From: JAGIBJ01 sp032119795
GTDB taxonomy: Bacteria > Actinomycetota > Thermoleophilia > Solirubrobacterales > Solirubrobacteraceae
Reading direction: 5' to 3'
Length of the DNA: 64,000 nt
Assembly (NCBI GenBank): GCA_032119795.1
Contig: JAUMFO010000024.1
Location: 130,333-194,332 of the forward strand
Below, one piece after another: positions 25,954-35,920 of this stretch. The position numbers and the translations under genes are program-made. How positions within the stretch are numbered: the first letter of the stretch is position 1; every line of letters begins with the position of its first letter. A model generated the notes under the pieces. That model made no database searches. It saw nothing but the letters and a program-made list of their open reading frames with translations, and was not told where the DNA came from.

Positions 25954-26103
25954 AGGTGGTGCGGATCCGTGCCTCCTGAGTGCGAAATCGTGGATGAGAT
26001 TCGCCGCGGGCGAGGATCCGCAAGTACTTCGTACAGTGGATTCTCGACCGGGGCGAAGATCGCCGCGAGTTCGTGCTCAGGTGGTGCGGATCCGCGCCTC
26101 CTG
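25954..26103. repeat. pair of 25-bp direct repeats in a convergent intergenic region
   Basis: The sequence AGGTGGTGCGGATCC followed by G(T/C)GCCTCCTG occurs at 25954-25978 and 26079-26103 with one mismatch. A 13-base partial copy, AGGTGGTGCGGAT, forms the end of the universal stress gene (26203-26215). I see no gene in 25948-26200. Confidence 0.65.
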
Positions 26104-26200
26104 GCGAGGCGATCGCGCAGCAGATCGTGTTCGCGTGGAACCAACTCAGGCCTCCGGCCCTGTTGGTTTCGCGCGGACGCGAGATGCAAGCGAGCGTCCG

Positions 26201-26653
26201 CTAGGTGGTGCGGATGATGAGGACCGAACAAGGCGCGTGGTGCGAGATCTTGTTCGGGACGGAGCCGAGGAGGAAGCGCTTGGCTCCGGTCATGCCGCGG
26301 TTGCCGACGACGATGAGGTCGGCGCCTTGCTCTTCGGCGACGTCGAGGATGGCGTCGGCCGGGTCGCCTTGGCGGGCCCAGATGGTGACCTCGACGCCTT
26401 TGGCGCGGATCTCTTCGGCGGTCTTCTGCAGGGTGGCGTCGACGTCTTCACGAGGGTTCACCATCCATTGCACGTCGCCAGGAGCCTGCTGCGCCTCTTG
26501 GCGCAGGCGGACGCCGGAGACGGGCTCGTAGGCGCTGACGAGCTCCAAGCGGCCGCCGACGGACGCGGCGAGATCTGTGGCCCTGCGAACGGCTTCGGTG
26601 GCGGTACCGGAGCCGTCGGTGCCAACGACGATGGTCTTGAAGTTGTCGCTCAC
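26201..26653 (-). CDS. universal stress protein (UspA family)
   Basis: This 150-aa single-domain protein begins TIVVGTDGSGTATEAVRRA and ends with the ATP-binding signature G-2X-G-9X-G(S/T), here GNRGMTGAKRFLLGSVP, followed by HHAPCSVLIIR. It therefore belongs to the ATP-binding UspA branch found widely in actinobacteria under stress or hypoxia. The stop codon overlaps a copy of the intergenic 25-bp repeat motif. Confidence 0.9.
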   Translation of the reverse strand: MSDNFKTIVVGTDGSGTATEAVRRATDLAASVGGRLELVSAYEPVSGVRLRQEAQQAPGDVQWMVNPREDVDATLQKTAEEIRAKGVEVTIWARQGDPADAILDVAEEQGADLIVVGNRGMTGAKRFLLGSVPNKISHHAPCSVLIIRTT

Positions 26654-26808
26654 CGGGCGGAGTCTACGGAGCCCGGCGGGGGTTTGGGCGAGGTCCGTTG
26701 CAGTCGTGTGACGTTGCAGTCCCGTTCAGTGGCGCAGGGGCCTGACCGCGCGCGTAGCTGCGGGCGCTGCGGCCCCGCGAGCGCGGGCGTGAGGCGGCCT
26801 CGCGCGGG

Positions 26809-26898
26809 CTAGGCCGAGAGTTTGACGACGGCGATGATCATGCCGGCGACGGTGCCGACGACGATGATCCCTTGCATCCAGAGCCAAAGCGGTTTCAT
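26809..26898 (-). CDS. 29-aa single-pass membrane microprotein
   Basis: ATG 26898 is preceded by a strong GGGGGAG ribosome-binding site. The product starts MKPLWLWMQGIIVV and ends IIAVVKLSA: one hydrophobic helix of about 20 residues with Lys at both ends. Length, ribosome site and composition support a real small membrane protein. I do not recognise the family. It lies between the sugar transferase and the universal stress gene. GC-rich hairpin sequence downstream (about 26760-26805) could terminate it. Confidence 0.6.
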   Translation of the reverse strand: MKPLWLWMQGIIVVGTVAGMIIAVVKLSA

Positions 26899-26929
26899 GC
26901 TCCCCCAGGGTACCGGCTGGATGTGGGCG

Positions 26930-27141
26930 GTGGTTCAGTCCTTGGCGGCGATGGCGGGTGGGCCGCACCGACGGCGACGGAGTCGTTGGCGGCGGCGGGG
27001 CTTCGATCGTGGCGGCGTCCGGGGGCGCCGCGGGCGCCGGCGGCGAAGCGCCTGCCGAGTCCCGCCGCCAACCAGCTCAATCGCCGTAGCCGCCGCCAAC
27101 CAGCTCAACCACCGCAGCCGCCGGAGGCGGCTGCGGCGCGC
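26930..27141. repeat. short derivative of the composite intergenic repeat (copy B)
   Basis: The region contains GTTGGCGGCGG on the left and two direct copies of CCGCCGCCAACCAGCTCAA on the right, the same arm motifs as copies A and C, but none of the central hairpins h1-h3. It separates the sugar transferase stop from the microprotein gene. Confidence 0.6.
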
Positions 27142-28644
27142 CTACTCCGCCGCCCTGAACACGACGACCAGGGTTCGGACGATGATCCGCAGGTCAAGGG
27201 CGATCGAGAAGTGCTCGATGTAGAAGTTGTCCATCTCGATCCGGTCGGCGAGCGAGGTGCGGCCCCGCAGGCCGTGGATCTGCGCCCAGCCGGTAATGCC
27301 CGACTTCACGCGGTGACGCTCGTCGTAGCGGTCGAGCAGTGGGCCGAACCGGTCGACGAACTCGGGGCGCTCGGGCCGCGGACCGACGAGGCTCATGTCG
27401 CCGCGCAAGACGTTGATGAACTGCGGCAGCTCGTCGAGCGAGCTGCGACGCAGAAAGCGGCCGAGGCGGGTGCGGCGGTCGACGCCCTCCACCCCGCCGG
27501 GCGCATCCGGGCCGCGGTCCTCGACGGCGGCGAGCTCCGCCGCGGTCGGCGGCCTCATCGAGCGGAACTTCAGGAGGTCGAACTCCTTGCCATCCAAGCC
27601 AACGCGGCGCTGACGGAACAGCACGGGCCCCGGACTCGACAGGCGGACCGCCAACGCGAGGATGAGGATCACCGGCAACAACAGGAGCATCGCCAGGCCG
27701 GCCAGCGTCCGGTCCATGACCGACTTCACGAGGAACTGCCAGCCGTGGAGATCGGTGCCGTGGAGATGCAAGACCGGGAGACCGCCGATCGGGTCGTACG
27801 CGGCGCGGTGGTTCCAGAGGTCAAACAGCCGGGGGACCAGACCGACGTCGAGTCCGAGTTCCTCGCAGCGACGCACCAGATCGACGACGGCGCGATCCGG
27901 CGCCGACGAGAACGCGATCACCACGTGCTCGACGCGGTATTGCGCGACGACGCGATCAAGGTCCGCGAGGCCACCGAGGATCGGCGCCGGTCGACCTCCG
28001 ACGTTCTCTTCTGGCAGCGGGAGGTCGTCGAGGAACCCAATCGGAGCAAGACCGTAGTCCGGGGCACCGGCGAGGCGGCGGGCCAATCGGGCGCCGATGG
28101 TGCCGGCACCGACGATCAACGTCGGTCGTTGGCCGATCCCGCGCAGCAGGCGCGCGCGGTGGTAAAGCCCAACGACCGCCCGCTGGGCGATCACCAGCAG
28201 GCTCGACAGCAGCCAGACGATCAGCCATGGGCGCGCGATCGCCTCGGAACCGCCAACGTCAGACACGGCCAGTCCGAGCAGCGTCGCGATCCCAAGGCCG
28301 CCGATGATCGGCAGGACGTGATCGAGCGCCGCATCGCGGGGGCTCCAGCGATACGCATGCCGGATCGCGAGGAGCACGATCCCCAGGAACGGGAAGAGCA
28401 ACGGCGCGAGGTCGTCGAACGTCTCCGGGTGGATTCGCAGGTCAAACGCTGCGGCCGCGGCGATCGTCAGCGCCAACAGATCGCTGGCGACCATCACGGG
28501 AACCCGCGACGACGGCCCCGCAGGGGTGACGGCCAGCGGCGGGGCGTTGACCGGGACGACCAAGTCAGCCAGCGGCTCGTGCGTGACCGTGCCGCGCCGC
28601 GGGCCACGGCGGCGTGCAGGATCCGGGTGTCGCTTGTTGGTCAC
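27142..28644 (-). CDS. undecaprenyl-phosphate sugar phosphotransferase (exopolysaccharide initiating enzyme)
   Basis: The 500-aa protein has four to five N-terminal transmembrane helices, a CoA/NAD-binding-like middle domain (TLIVGAGTIGARLARRL), another membrane helix near 310-335, and a C-terminal bacterial sugar transferase domain. That domain carries KFRSMR, LDELPQFINVLRGDMSLVGPRPERPEF and SGITGWAQIHGLRG. This is the WbaP/CpsE architecture, which moves a hexose-1-phosphate from a nucleotide sugar onto undecaprenyl phosphate, the committed first step of repeat-unit synthesis. GTG 28644 is the start. The donor sugar is not deducible. Confidence 0.92.
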   Translation of the reverse strand: MTNKRHPDPARRRGPRRGTVTHEPLADLVVPVNAPPLAVTPAGPSSRVPVMVASDLLALTIAAAAAFDLRIHPETFDDLAPLLFPFLGIVLLAIRHAYRWSPRDAALDHVLPIIGGLGIATLLGLAVSDVGGSEAIARPWLIVWLLSSLLVIAQRAVVGLYHRARLLRGIGQRPTLIVGAGTIGARLARRLAGAPDYGLAPIGFLDDLPLPEENVGGRPAPILGGLADLDRVVAQYRVEHVVIAFSSAPDRAVVDLVRRCEELGLDVGLVPRLFDLWNHRAAYDPIGGLPVLHLHGTDLHGWQFLVKSVMDRTLAGLAMLLLLPVILILALAVRLSSPGPVLFRQRRVGLDGKEFDLLKFRSMRPPTAAELAAVEDRGPDAPGGVEGVDRRTRLGRFLRRSSLDELPQFINVLRGDMSLVGPRPERPEFVDRFGPLLDRYDERHRVKSGITGWAQIHGLRGRTSLADRIEMDNFYIEHFSIALDLRIIVRTLVVVFRAAE

Positions 28645-28704
28645 TGAGGAGTCGAGCGCAGGCTCGGTCGGCCGGGTCGGTCAGGCGCAAGGCCGCGCCG
28701 CAGT

Positions 28705-28780
28705 GCCCGCCTCGGCCGGGGCGGGCACAGGTGGTCGGAGCCTACCGATCAACAGGTAGGCGCCAGGCATGACCTGTGCC
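28705..28780 (-). other. structured leader with competing stems upstream of the sugar transferase
   Basis: GCCCGCC (28705-28711) can pair with GGCGGGC (28720-28726). That right arm overlaps GGCACAGGT (28724-28732), which instead pairs with ACCTGTGCC (28772-28780) around an inner GCCTACC/GGTAGGC hairpin (28740-28761). The two folds exclude each other. The inner hairpin may also act as terminator of the upstream O-antigen ligase gene. Confidence 0.4.
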
Positions 28781-28787
28781 GAAATCG

Positions 28788-30908
28788 TCAGCCAGGAAAC
28801 GGTGGACCCAGGATCTCGGGCGAGAGCGGCGCCGCGCCATCCGGCGGCGTCGTGGCGGTGTCCCCCGGGTCGGGGTCACGAACGAGGCCGGCCGTGCGGT
28901 CGGAGAGCTGCAACTGCACGACCTGAGGGTCGAGCGTCTGCCCCTGGGAGACCTGTTCGACGAGTCCGGCGATGATCGCGTCACGCGGGGCAACACGGCT
29001 GGCGCGGCGCAGCCAGCGGCGCGCCTCCCGCCGATCACCGTCAGCGGAAGCGAGCACTCCCAGCCACATCCGCGGGCGTGCGGCACGTGGGTTTCGCTCG
29101 TAGGCCCGCAGGTAGGCTGCCCGCGCCGTCGGGAGGTCGCCACGCTGGATCGCGAGGGCGCCGAGCACCATGTCGGCCTGCTCGCTGAAGGGCTCCAGAG
29201 CGTCCGCGCGCTCGGCGCGATCGACGGCGCGTAGCGGCCGATCAACGGCCATTGCGGCGGCCGACACACGATCACGCTCGGCGACCCACTGCGCCGCCGT
29301 CCACAGCGCCACGATTCCCAACAACGCGGCCCCGCTGAACCGGGCGCCCCGACTCAGCCAGCTCTCGGCGCCGACCCGAGCCGTGGCACCCGCTCGGACG
29401 CGGGCTGGAGGCCCGGCCGCCACGGCCAGGCCAGCGACCGCCGCGACGATCGCGCTCAACCCGCCGTATTCCATCAGCCAATCGGCCGATCCGTGGACGA
29501 CCCACAGGCCGAACGCACCGCCGGCGGCGAGCGCCAACGCACGGCCGGCTGGGTCGCTGCCGGTGCCCAGCCGCCGGATCGCCCAGAACACCGCGAGCAC
29601 CCAGCCGAGCAGCAGCGCCGTGCCGATCAACCCAAGCTGCCCGAGCGAGCGCAGCCACATCGAGTGCGGGTAGCGCGGGTTCTCGGTGCCTGTGCCCGTC
29701 AGCAGGTAGTCCTGGCGGTAATTGTCGGCACCGACGCCCTGCACCGGCGCCGATTCGAACTGGTCCCAGGCGACCGTCCAGAAGTCCCACCGGCCCGAGT
29801 TCAGGCCGGCGCTGAGCCGCCCCTCGTCGCCTTCGGCTTGGTAGGGCTTGGTGATCGAGTTCACTCCGTCGCTGACCTTGCTTACCGTGAACGGGCCGAC
29901 GCCGGCGAGCGACACCGCCACGGCGAGGACCCCGACGGCCCCGACGAGGACCCCGCCGACGCGCGCCGCACGGTCACGTGTGGGGTCGCCCGGCGGCACC
30001 TTGCGCTCGATCGCGAGCCACACAGCGGCAGCCAGCAACGCGAGCACGGTCCCGACGACGATTCGCAACAACGCCGTATGCAGGACGCTCGCCGCATCCG
30101 TGCTGTTGCGGACGGCGTCGCCGACGTCGAGCAGTGCCGGCAGGCCGACGAGGAGCCCGAGACCGACGATCATGAAGGCCGTCGCGTTGCGCCCGCGGCC
30201 CGGCAACGCAGCGAGCACCAGGACGGTGACGATCCCGCTGGCCAACACGCCGCCGCGGGAGAGGCAGAGCAGGCTCAGGGCAGCGGCAGGGACGGCGACC
30301 GCCGCGCCGATCAGCCGCGGCGCCGGCAGCCCACCACCGCTGAGCAAGCCAATGCCGAGGAACGCCGTGACGCCCCAAAACGCAGCGCCGGCGTTGACGT
30401 AGCCGACCGGCTCCAGGAGCCGGTCGTAGAGGAACCACGGGTCGAGATCGGTGGCGGCACTGAGTTGGTAGACGGCCGCCCACGCCAGGACGCCCAACCC
30501 GACGGTCAGCAGCGTCAGGACGAGATGCGCCGTGCGCGGCGTGTGGCGCCAGCGCGCGAACAGCACGAAGGTCGCGGCGAGCAGGGCCGTGCGCGTGGTG
30601 GCGATCGCGGCGACGCCCTGATCGTCTGCCCACAGCACCGAGGCCGCCGTCCAGATCGCAAAGCCGGCGATCAGCCCGATCGCGACGCGGCTGCCAGCCG
30701 GCCGGGTCGGCCCGACGGGGAGCGCGAACAGCGCAACGATCAACAGCAGCGCGATCAGTACGCCAGCCGGGGCCCAGTGCTCAAGCGGAAAGCCGCCCTC
30801 GGCGGCGCTGAGGATCACGAGCGTCAGCAGCGCCAGCAGCTGCGGCAGAGCGATCGGCGCGCTCCGCAGCAGCGGTGCCGGGTCGAGGCGGCGCAGCGCG
30901 GCGCTCAT
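28788..30908 (-). CDS. O-antigen ligase/polymerase family protein with C-terminal TPR-like tail
   Basis: The 706-aa product has about 12 membrane segments and a large loop with GVGADNYRQDYL and PRYPHSMWLRSLGQLGLIG, the Wzy_C/O-antigen-ligase signature with its conserved His. The last 160 residues form helical repeats (ADALEPFSEQADMVLGALAI, YLRAYERNPRAARPRMWLGV) resembling tetratricopeptide repeats, known from PglL-like and other Wzy_C proteins. ATG 30908 overlaps the stop of pdxH as ATGA. It is a second ligase/polymerase in this locus besides the one at the window start. Confidence 0.85.
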   Translation of the reverse strand: MSAALRRLDPAPLLRSAPIALPQLLALLTLVILSAAEGGFPLEHWAPAGVLIALLLIVALFALPVGPTRPAGSRVAIGLIAGFAIWTAASVLWADDQGVAAIATTRTALLAATFVLFARWRHTPRTAHLVLTLLTVGLGVLAWAAVYQLSAATDLDPWFLYDRLLEPVGYVNAGAAFWGVTAFLGIGLLSGGGLPAPRLIGAAVAVPAAALSLLCLSRGGVLASGIVTVLVLAALPGRGRNATAFMIVGLGLLVGLPALLDVGDAVRNSTDAASVLHTALLRIVVGTVLALLAAAVWLAIERKVPPGDPTRDRAARVGGVLVGAVGVLAVAVSLAGVGPFTVSKVSDGVNSITKPYQAEGDEGRLSAGLNSGRWDFWTVAWDQFESAPVQGVGADNYRQDYLLTGTGTENPRYPHSMWLRSLGQLGLIGTALLLGWVLAVFWAIRRLGTGSDPAGRALALAAGGAFGLWVVHGSADWLMEYGGLSAIVAAVAGLAVAAGPPARVRAGATARVGAESWLSRGARFSGAALLGIVALWTAAQWVAERDRVSAAAMAVDRPLRAVDRAERADALEPFSEQADMVLGALAIQRGDLPTARAAYLRAYERNPRAARPRMWLGVLASADGDRREARRWLRRASRVAPRDAIIAGLVEQVSQGQTLDPQVVQLQLSDRTAGLVRDPDPGDTATTPPDGAAPLSPEILGPPFPG

Positions 30909-31552
30909 GGCTGCAGGCGCACCGCGGTCCAGCCGATCGCCGCGGCCGCGTCGCGATCGAATCGCAGGCGATCATGGATGCGATCGTCGCGGCCCTGCCA
31001 CAGCTCGACCTCGGCGGCGACGAGCTCGTAGCCGCCCCACTCCGCTGGCGCCGTGTGCGGGCCAGGCTCGGGATGCTGCGCGTCGAACTGCTGGGCGCGA
31101 GCCTCGAGTTCCTCGCGAGCATCGACCGGGCGGCTCTGATCCGACGCCCACGCGCCGATCCGGCTCCCGCGAGGACGGCGCGCGAAGTACGCGTCGACGG
31201 CCTCCCGTGGCAGCAGCTCGGTGGTGCCGACGATGCGCACGGTCCGCTCCAGCGTCGGCCACCAGAAGGTGACGGCGGCACGCGGCTCGGCGGCGAGCGC
31301 CACGCCCTTGCGGCTGCCCAGGTTGGTGAAGAACTGCAGGCCGCGATCGGTGACGCCTTTGCACAGCACGTACCGCACGGCGGGCGACCCATCGGGGTCG
31401 ACCGTCGCCAGCGCCATCGCGGTCGCCTCCGGATCGCCGGCCTCTTTGGCCTCGGCGATCCATTCCGCGAGCGTTTTCAGCGGGTCGACAGCGCGCAGCG
31501 CGTCGGGGAGCGCTCCTCGCAGGTAGGCACGGCGCTCGTCGGCGAAGCTCAC
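30905..31552 (-). CDS. pdxH: pyridoxamine 5'-phosphate oxidase
   Basis: The 215-aa size fits PdxH. FMN/PLP-binding segments are present: AVRYVLCKGVTDRGLQFFTN, SRKGVALAAEPRAAVTFWW, and the C-terminal RIHDRLRF followed by WTAVRLQP in place of the usual RLHDR...W...RL-P. The enzyme oxidises PNP/PMP to PLP. GTG 31552 starts the gene and its stop overlaps the O-antigen ligase start, so the two are co-transcribed although functionally unrelated. Confidence 0.9.
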   Translation of the reverse strand: MSFADERRAYLRGALPDALRAVDPLKTLAEWIAEAKEAGDPEATAMALATVDPDGSPAVRYVLCKGVTDRGLQFFTNLGSRKGVALAAEPRAAVTFWWPTLERTVRIVGTTELLPREAVDAYFARRPRGSRIGAWASDQSRPVDAREELEARAQQFDAQHPEPGPHTAPAEWGGYELVAAEVELWQGRDDRIHDRLRFDRDAAAAIGWTAVRLQP

Positions 31553-31752
31553 GCGTGCACCCTACGCCACGGAACGCGGGGCTCCTGCAACCGGCTCGGT
31601 CGTTGCTCGCAGCAGGTCGAGCGCCCGAGCCACGTCTGGCCCACCGCGAATGTTGTCGCCCCTGCGGTCAAGAATCGGACGAGCGTGCCCGATATCCGGA
31701 TCAAGCGCCTCCGCGCTAGCCCCTCCCCCAGCCCGGCCAGGAGCCCACGCCT

Positions 31753-34020
<2,268 letters not shown>

Positions 34021-34101
34021 CAGCCGACGGGTCTGGACACAGGGCCATAACACCCCGGCCGTGGGCGTTCATAGCCTGGGACGCAAGCCCTCCGAGCTGA
34101 A

Positions 34102-35862
34102 GTGGACTTCACCGTGACGCAGACGACCTCCGCCGCCCCACGGCCGGAAACAGACCACAGCACGTCGTCGTTCGCGAAGTCGCTCTTCCTCGGCGAGATT
34201 CACCAGGACCTTGTCCTGCCGTACCCGTATCCCAGCCCAGCTGAGGCGGAGAAGATCAAGCGGATCAACCGCGATCTCAAGGCGTTCGCCGAGGACTACG
34301 ACGAGCACGCCACGGAGGACGCACGGTGGGTCTCCGAGGACGACATCGCCCGCCTCGGCGAGATCGGCGCCCTCGGGCTCTACGTGCCGGAGGAGTACGG
34401 CGGCCAGGGCCTGTCGCAGACCGGCTATGCGCGCGTCTTCGAGACGATCGCCCACATCGACCCGACGCTCTCGGTCGTCCTCGGCGTGCACCAGTCGATC
34501 GGCTACAAGGGCATCGCGCTCTTCGGCACCGATGATCAGAAGGCCCGCTGGCTGCCGGATCTGGCCACCGGCAAGAAGCTCGCTGCGTTCGCGCTGACCG
34601 AGGAATCGGCCGGCTCCGACGCCTGGGGCGTGGAGTCGCGGGCCGTCCTGCAGGCCGACGGCTCCTACAAGCTCAGCGGCAAGAAGCGTTACATCGGCAA
34701 CGGCTCACGGGCGGACGTGCTGACGACGTTTGCCCGAGTCGAGATCGACGGCAAGGACCGCCACATCGCCCTGCTCGTGGAGAAGGGGATGGCTGGCTTT
34801 GAGGTCGGCGACCGCTACGACACGATGGGCCTGCGCGCCAACGACCTGCGCCAGCTGACGTTCAACGAGGTGCGGATCCCGCCCGAGAACGTGCTCGGCG
34901 ATCCAGGCGACGGCTTCCGCATCGCGATGGCGATCCTCAACAACGGGCGGATCGGCCTGGGGACGGGCTCCGTCGGCGGCTCCAAGCTGCTGCTCGACAT
35001 GACGATCGAGCATGTCAGCGAGCGCAAGCAGTTCGGCGCGCCCCTGGGCGACCTGGAACTCGTGCAGGAGAAGATCGGCTGGATGGTCGCCAACCTCTTC
35101 GGGCTGGAGTCGATGTGTTACATGACCACCGGCCTCGTCGACGCGGGCGTGTCGGACTACTCGATCGAGTCGGCCGTCTGCAAGATCGCCGGGACCGAGT
35201 TCCTCTGGTACCAAGCCAACCGTGCGCTCCAGCTGGCGGGCGGCGCCGGCTACATGCGCGGCAACCGCTACGAGAAGATCCTGCGAGACATCCGGATCTT
35301 CCCGATCTTCGAGGGCGCCAACGACGTCCTGCGCTCGTATGTCGCGCTGACGGGCATGAAGCCGGTCGGCGAGAAGCTCTCCGATCTGGGCTCGATCGGC
35401 CTCAACGACCCGATCCGCTCGATCGGCGTCCTGGCGGACTACGTCGGCGGCCGGATCCGCGGCGGCTCGCGCCTGACGCAGGCCCACCCGGACCTCAAAA
35501 CGCTGGCGGACTCAGTGGGCGATCAGACGGGCCAGCTCAAGAGCGTCTGCGAGAAGCTGCTGCGCGAGCACCGCAAGGCGATCATCCACCAGGGGCTCCA
35601 GCACCGCCGGATCTCCGATGCCGTCTCGGCGATCTTCGCCCAGGTCTCCGTGATCTCACGCGTGACGGCGCTCTTTGCCGAGCAGGGCGTGGAGGCGTCC
35701 GGGCAGGAGATGCTGATGGCCAAGACCTACTGCACGAGCGCCGCCAGCCGAGTGACCGGCCTGCTCAACTCCGTCGAGCACAACAATGATCAGACGATGC
35801 GCTCGATCGCCCGCCTCGCCTACAAGCGCGGCTCCTACGGCTACGAGCTGGCCAAGGACTAG
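34102..35862 (+). CDS. acyl-CoA dehydrogenase, long/very-long-chain type
   Basis: The 586-aa protein has the three-domain acyl-CoA dehydrogenase fold plus a C-terminal helical extension as in VLCAD/ACAD9. FALTEESAGSDAWG is the flavin-binding loop, and FPIFEGANDVLR puts Glu at about residue 404 as catalytic base. It catalyses FAD-dependent alpha-beta dehydrogenation in beta-oxidation. GTG 34102 is used; GTG 34114 is equally possible. A probable -10 (TAGCCT) lies near 34073. It stands alone between a secreted protein and a convergent peptidase. Confidence 0.9.
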   Translation: MDFTVTQTTSAAPRPETDHSTSSFAKSLFLGEIHQDLVLPYPYPSPAEAEKIKRINRDLKAFAEDYDEHATEDARWVSEDDIARLGEIGALGLYVPEEYGGQGLSQTGYARVFETIAHIDPTLSVVLGVHQSIGYKGIALFGTDDQKARWLPDLATGKKLAAFALTEESAGSDAWGVESRAVLQADGSYKLSGKKRYIGNGSRADVLTTFARVEIDGKDRHIALLVEKGMAGFEVGDRYDTMGLRANDLRQLTFNEVRIPPENVLGDPGDGFRIAMAILNNGRIGLGTGSVGGSKLLLDMTIEHVSERKQFGAPLGDLELVQEKIGWMVANLFGLESMCYMTTGLVDAGVSDYSIESAVCKIAGTEFLWYQANRALQLAGGAGYMRGNRYEKILRDIRIFPIFEGANDVLRSYVALTGMKPVGEKLSDLGSIGLNDPIRSIGVLADYVGGRIRGGSRLTQAHPDLKTLADSVGDQTGQLKSVCEKLLREHRKAIIHQGLQHRRISDAVSAIFAQVSVISRVTALFAEQGVEASGQEMLMAKTYCTSAASRVTGLLNSVEHNNDQTMRSIARLAYKRGSYGYELAKD

Positions 35863-35904
35863 TTGGGTGGATGGCCGGCGGTCGGCGCCGGCCATCCACC
35901 CAAC
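35862..35904. terminator. strong bidirectional terminator
   Basis: An 18-bp perfect stem, GTTGGGTGGATGGCCGGC (35862-35879) with its complement (35887-35904), has a 7-base loop. It begins at the last base of the acyl-CoA dehydrogenase stop codon and sits before the convergent peptidase gene. Confidence 0.8.
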
Positions 35905-35920
35905 GTGGCACGCGCTGCCG

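Noticed and set aside
25920..26231. 103-aa minus-strand ORF over the direct repeats
   Set aside because: It contains a protein-like stretch (ELAAIFAPVENPLYEVLADP) but overlaps two verified gene ends and includes both repeats; evidence is too weak to call a gene or pseudogene.
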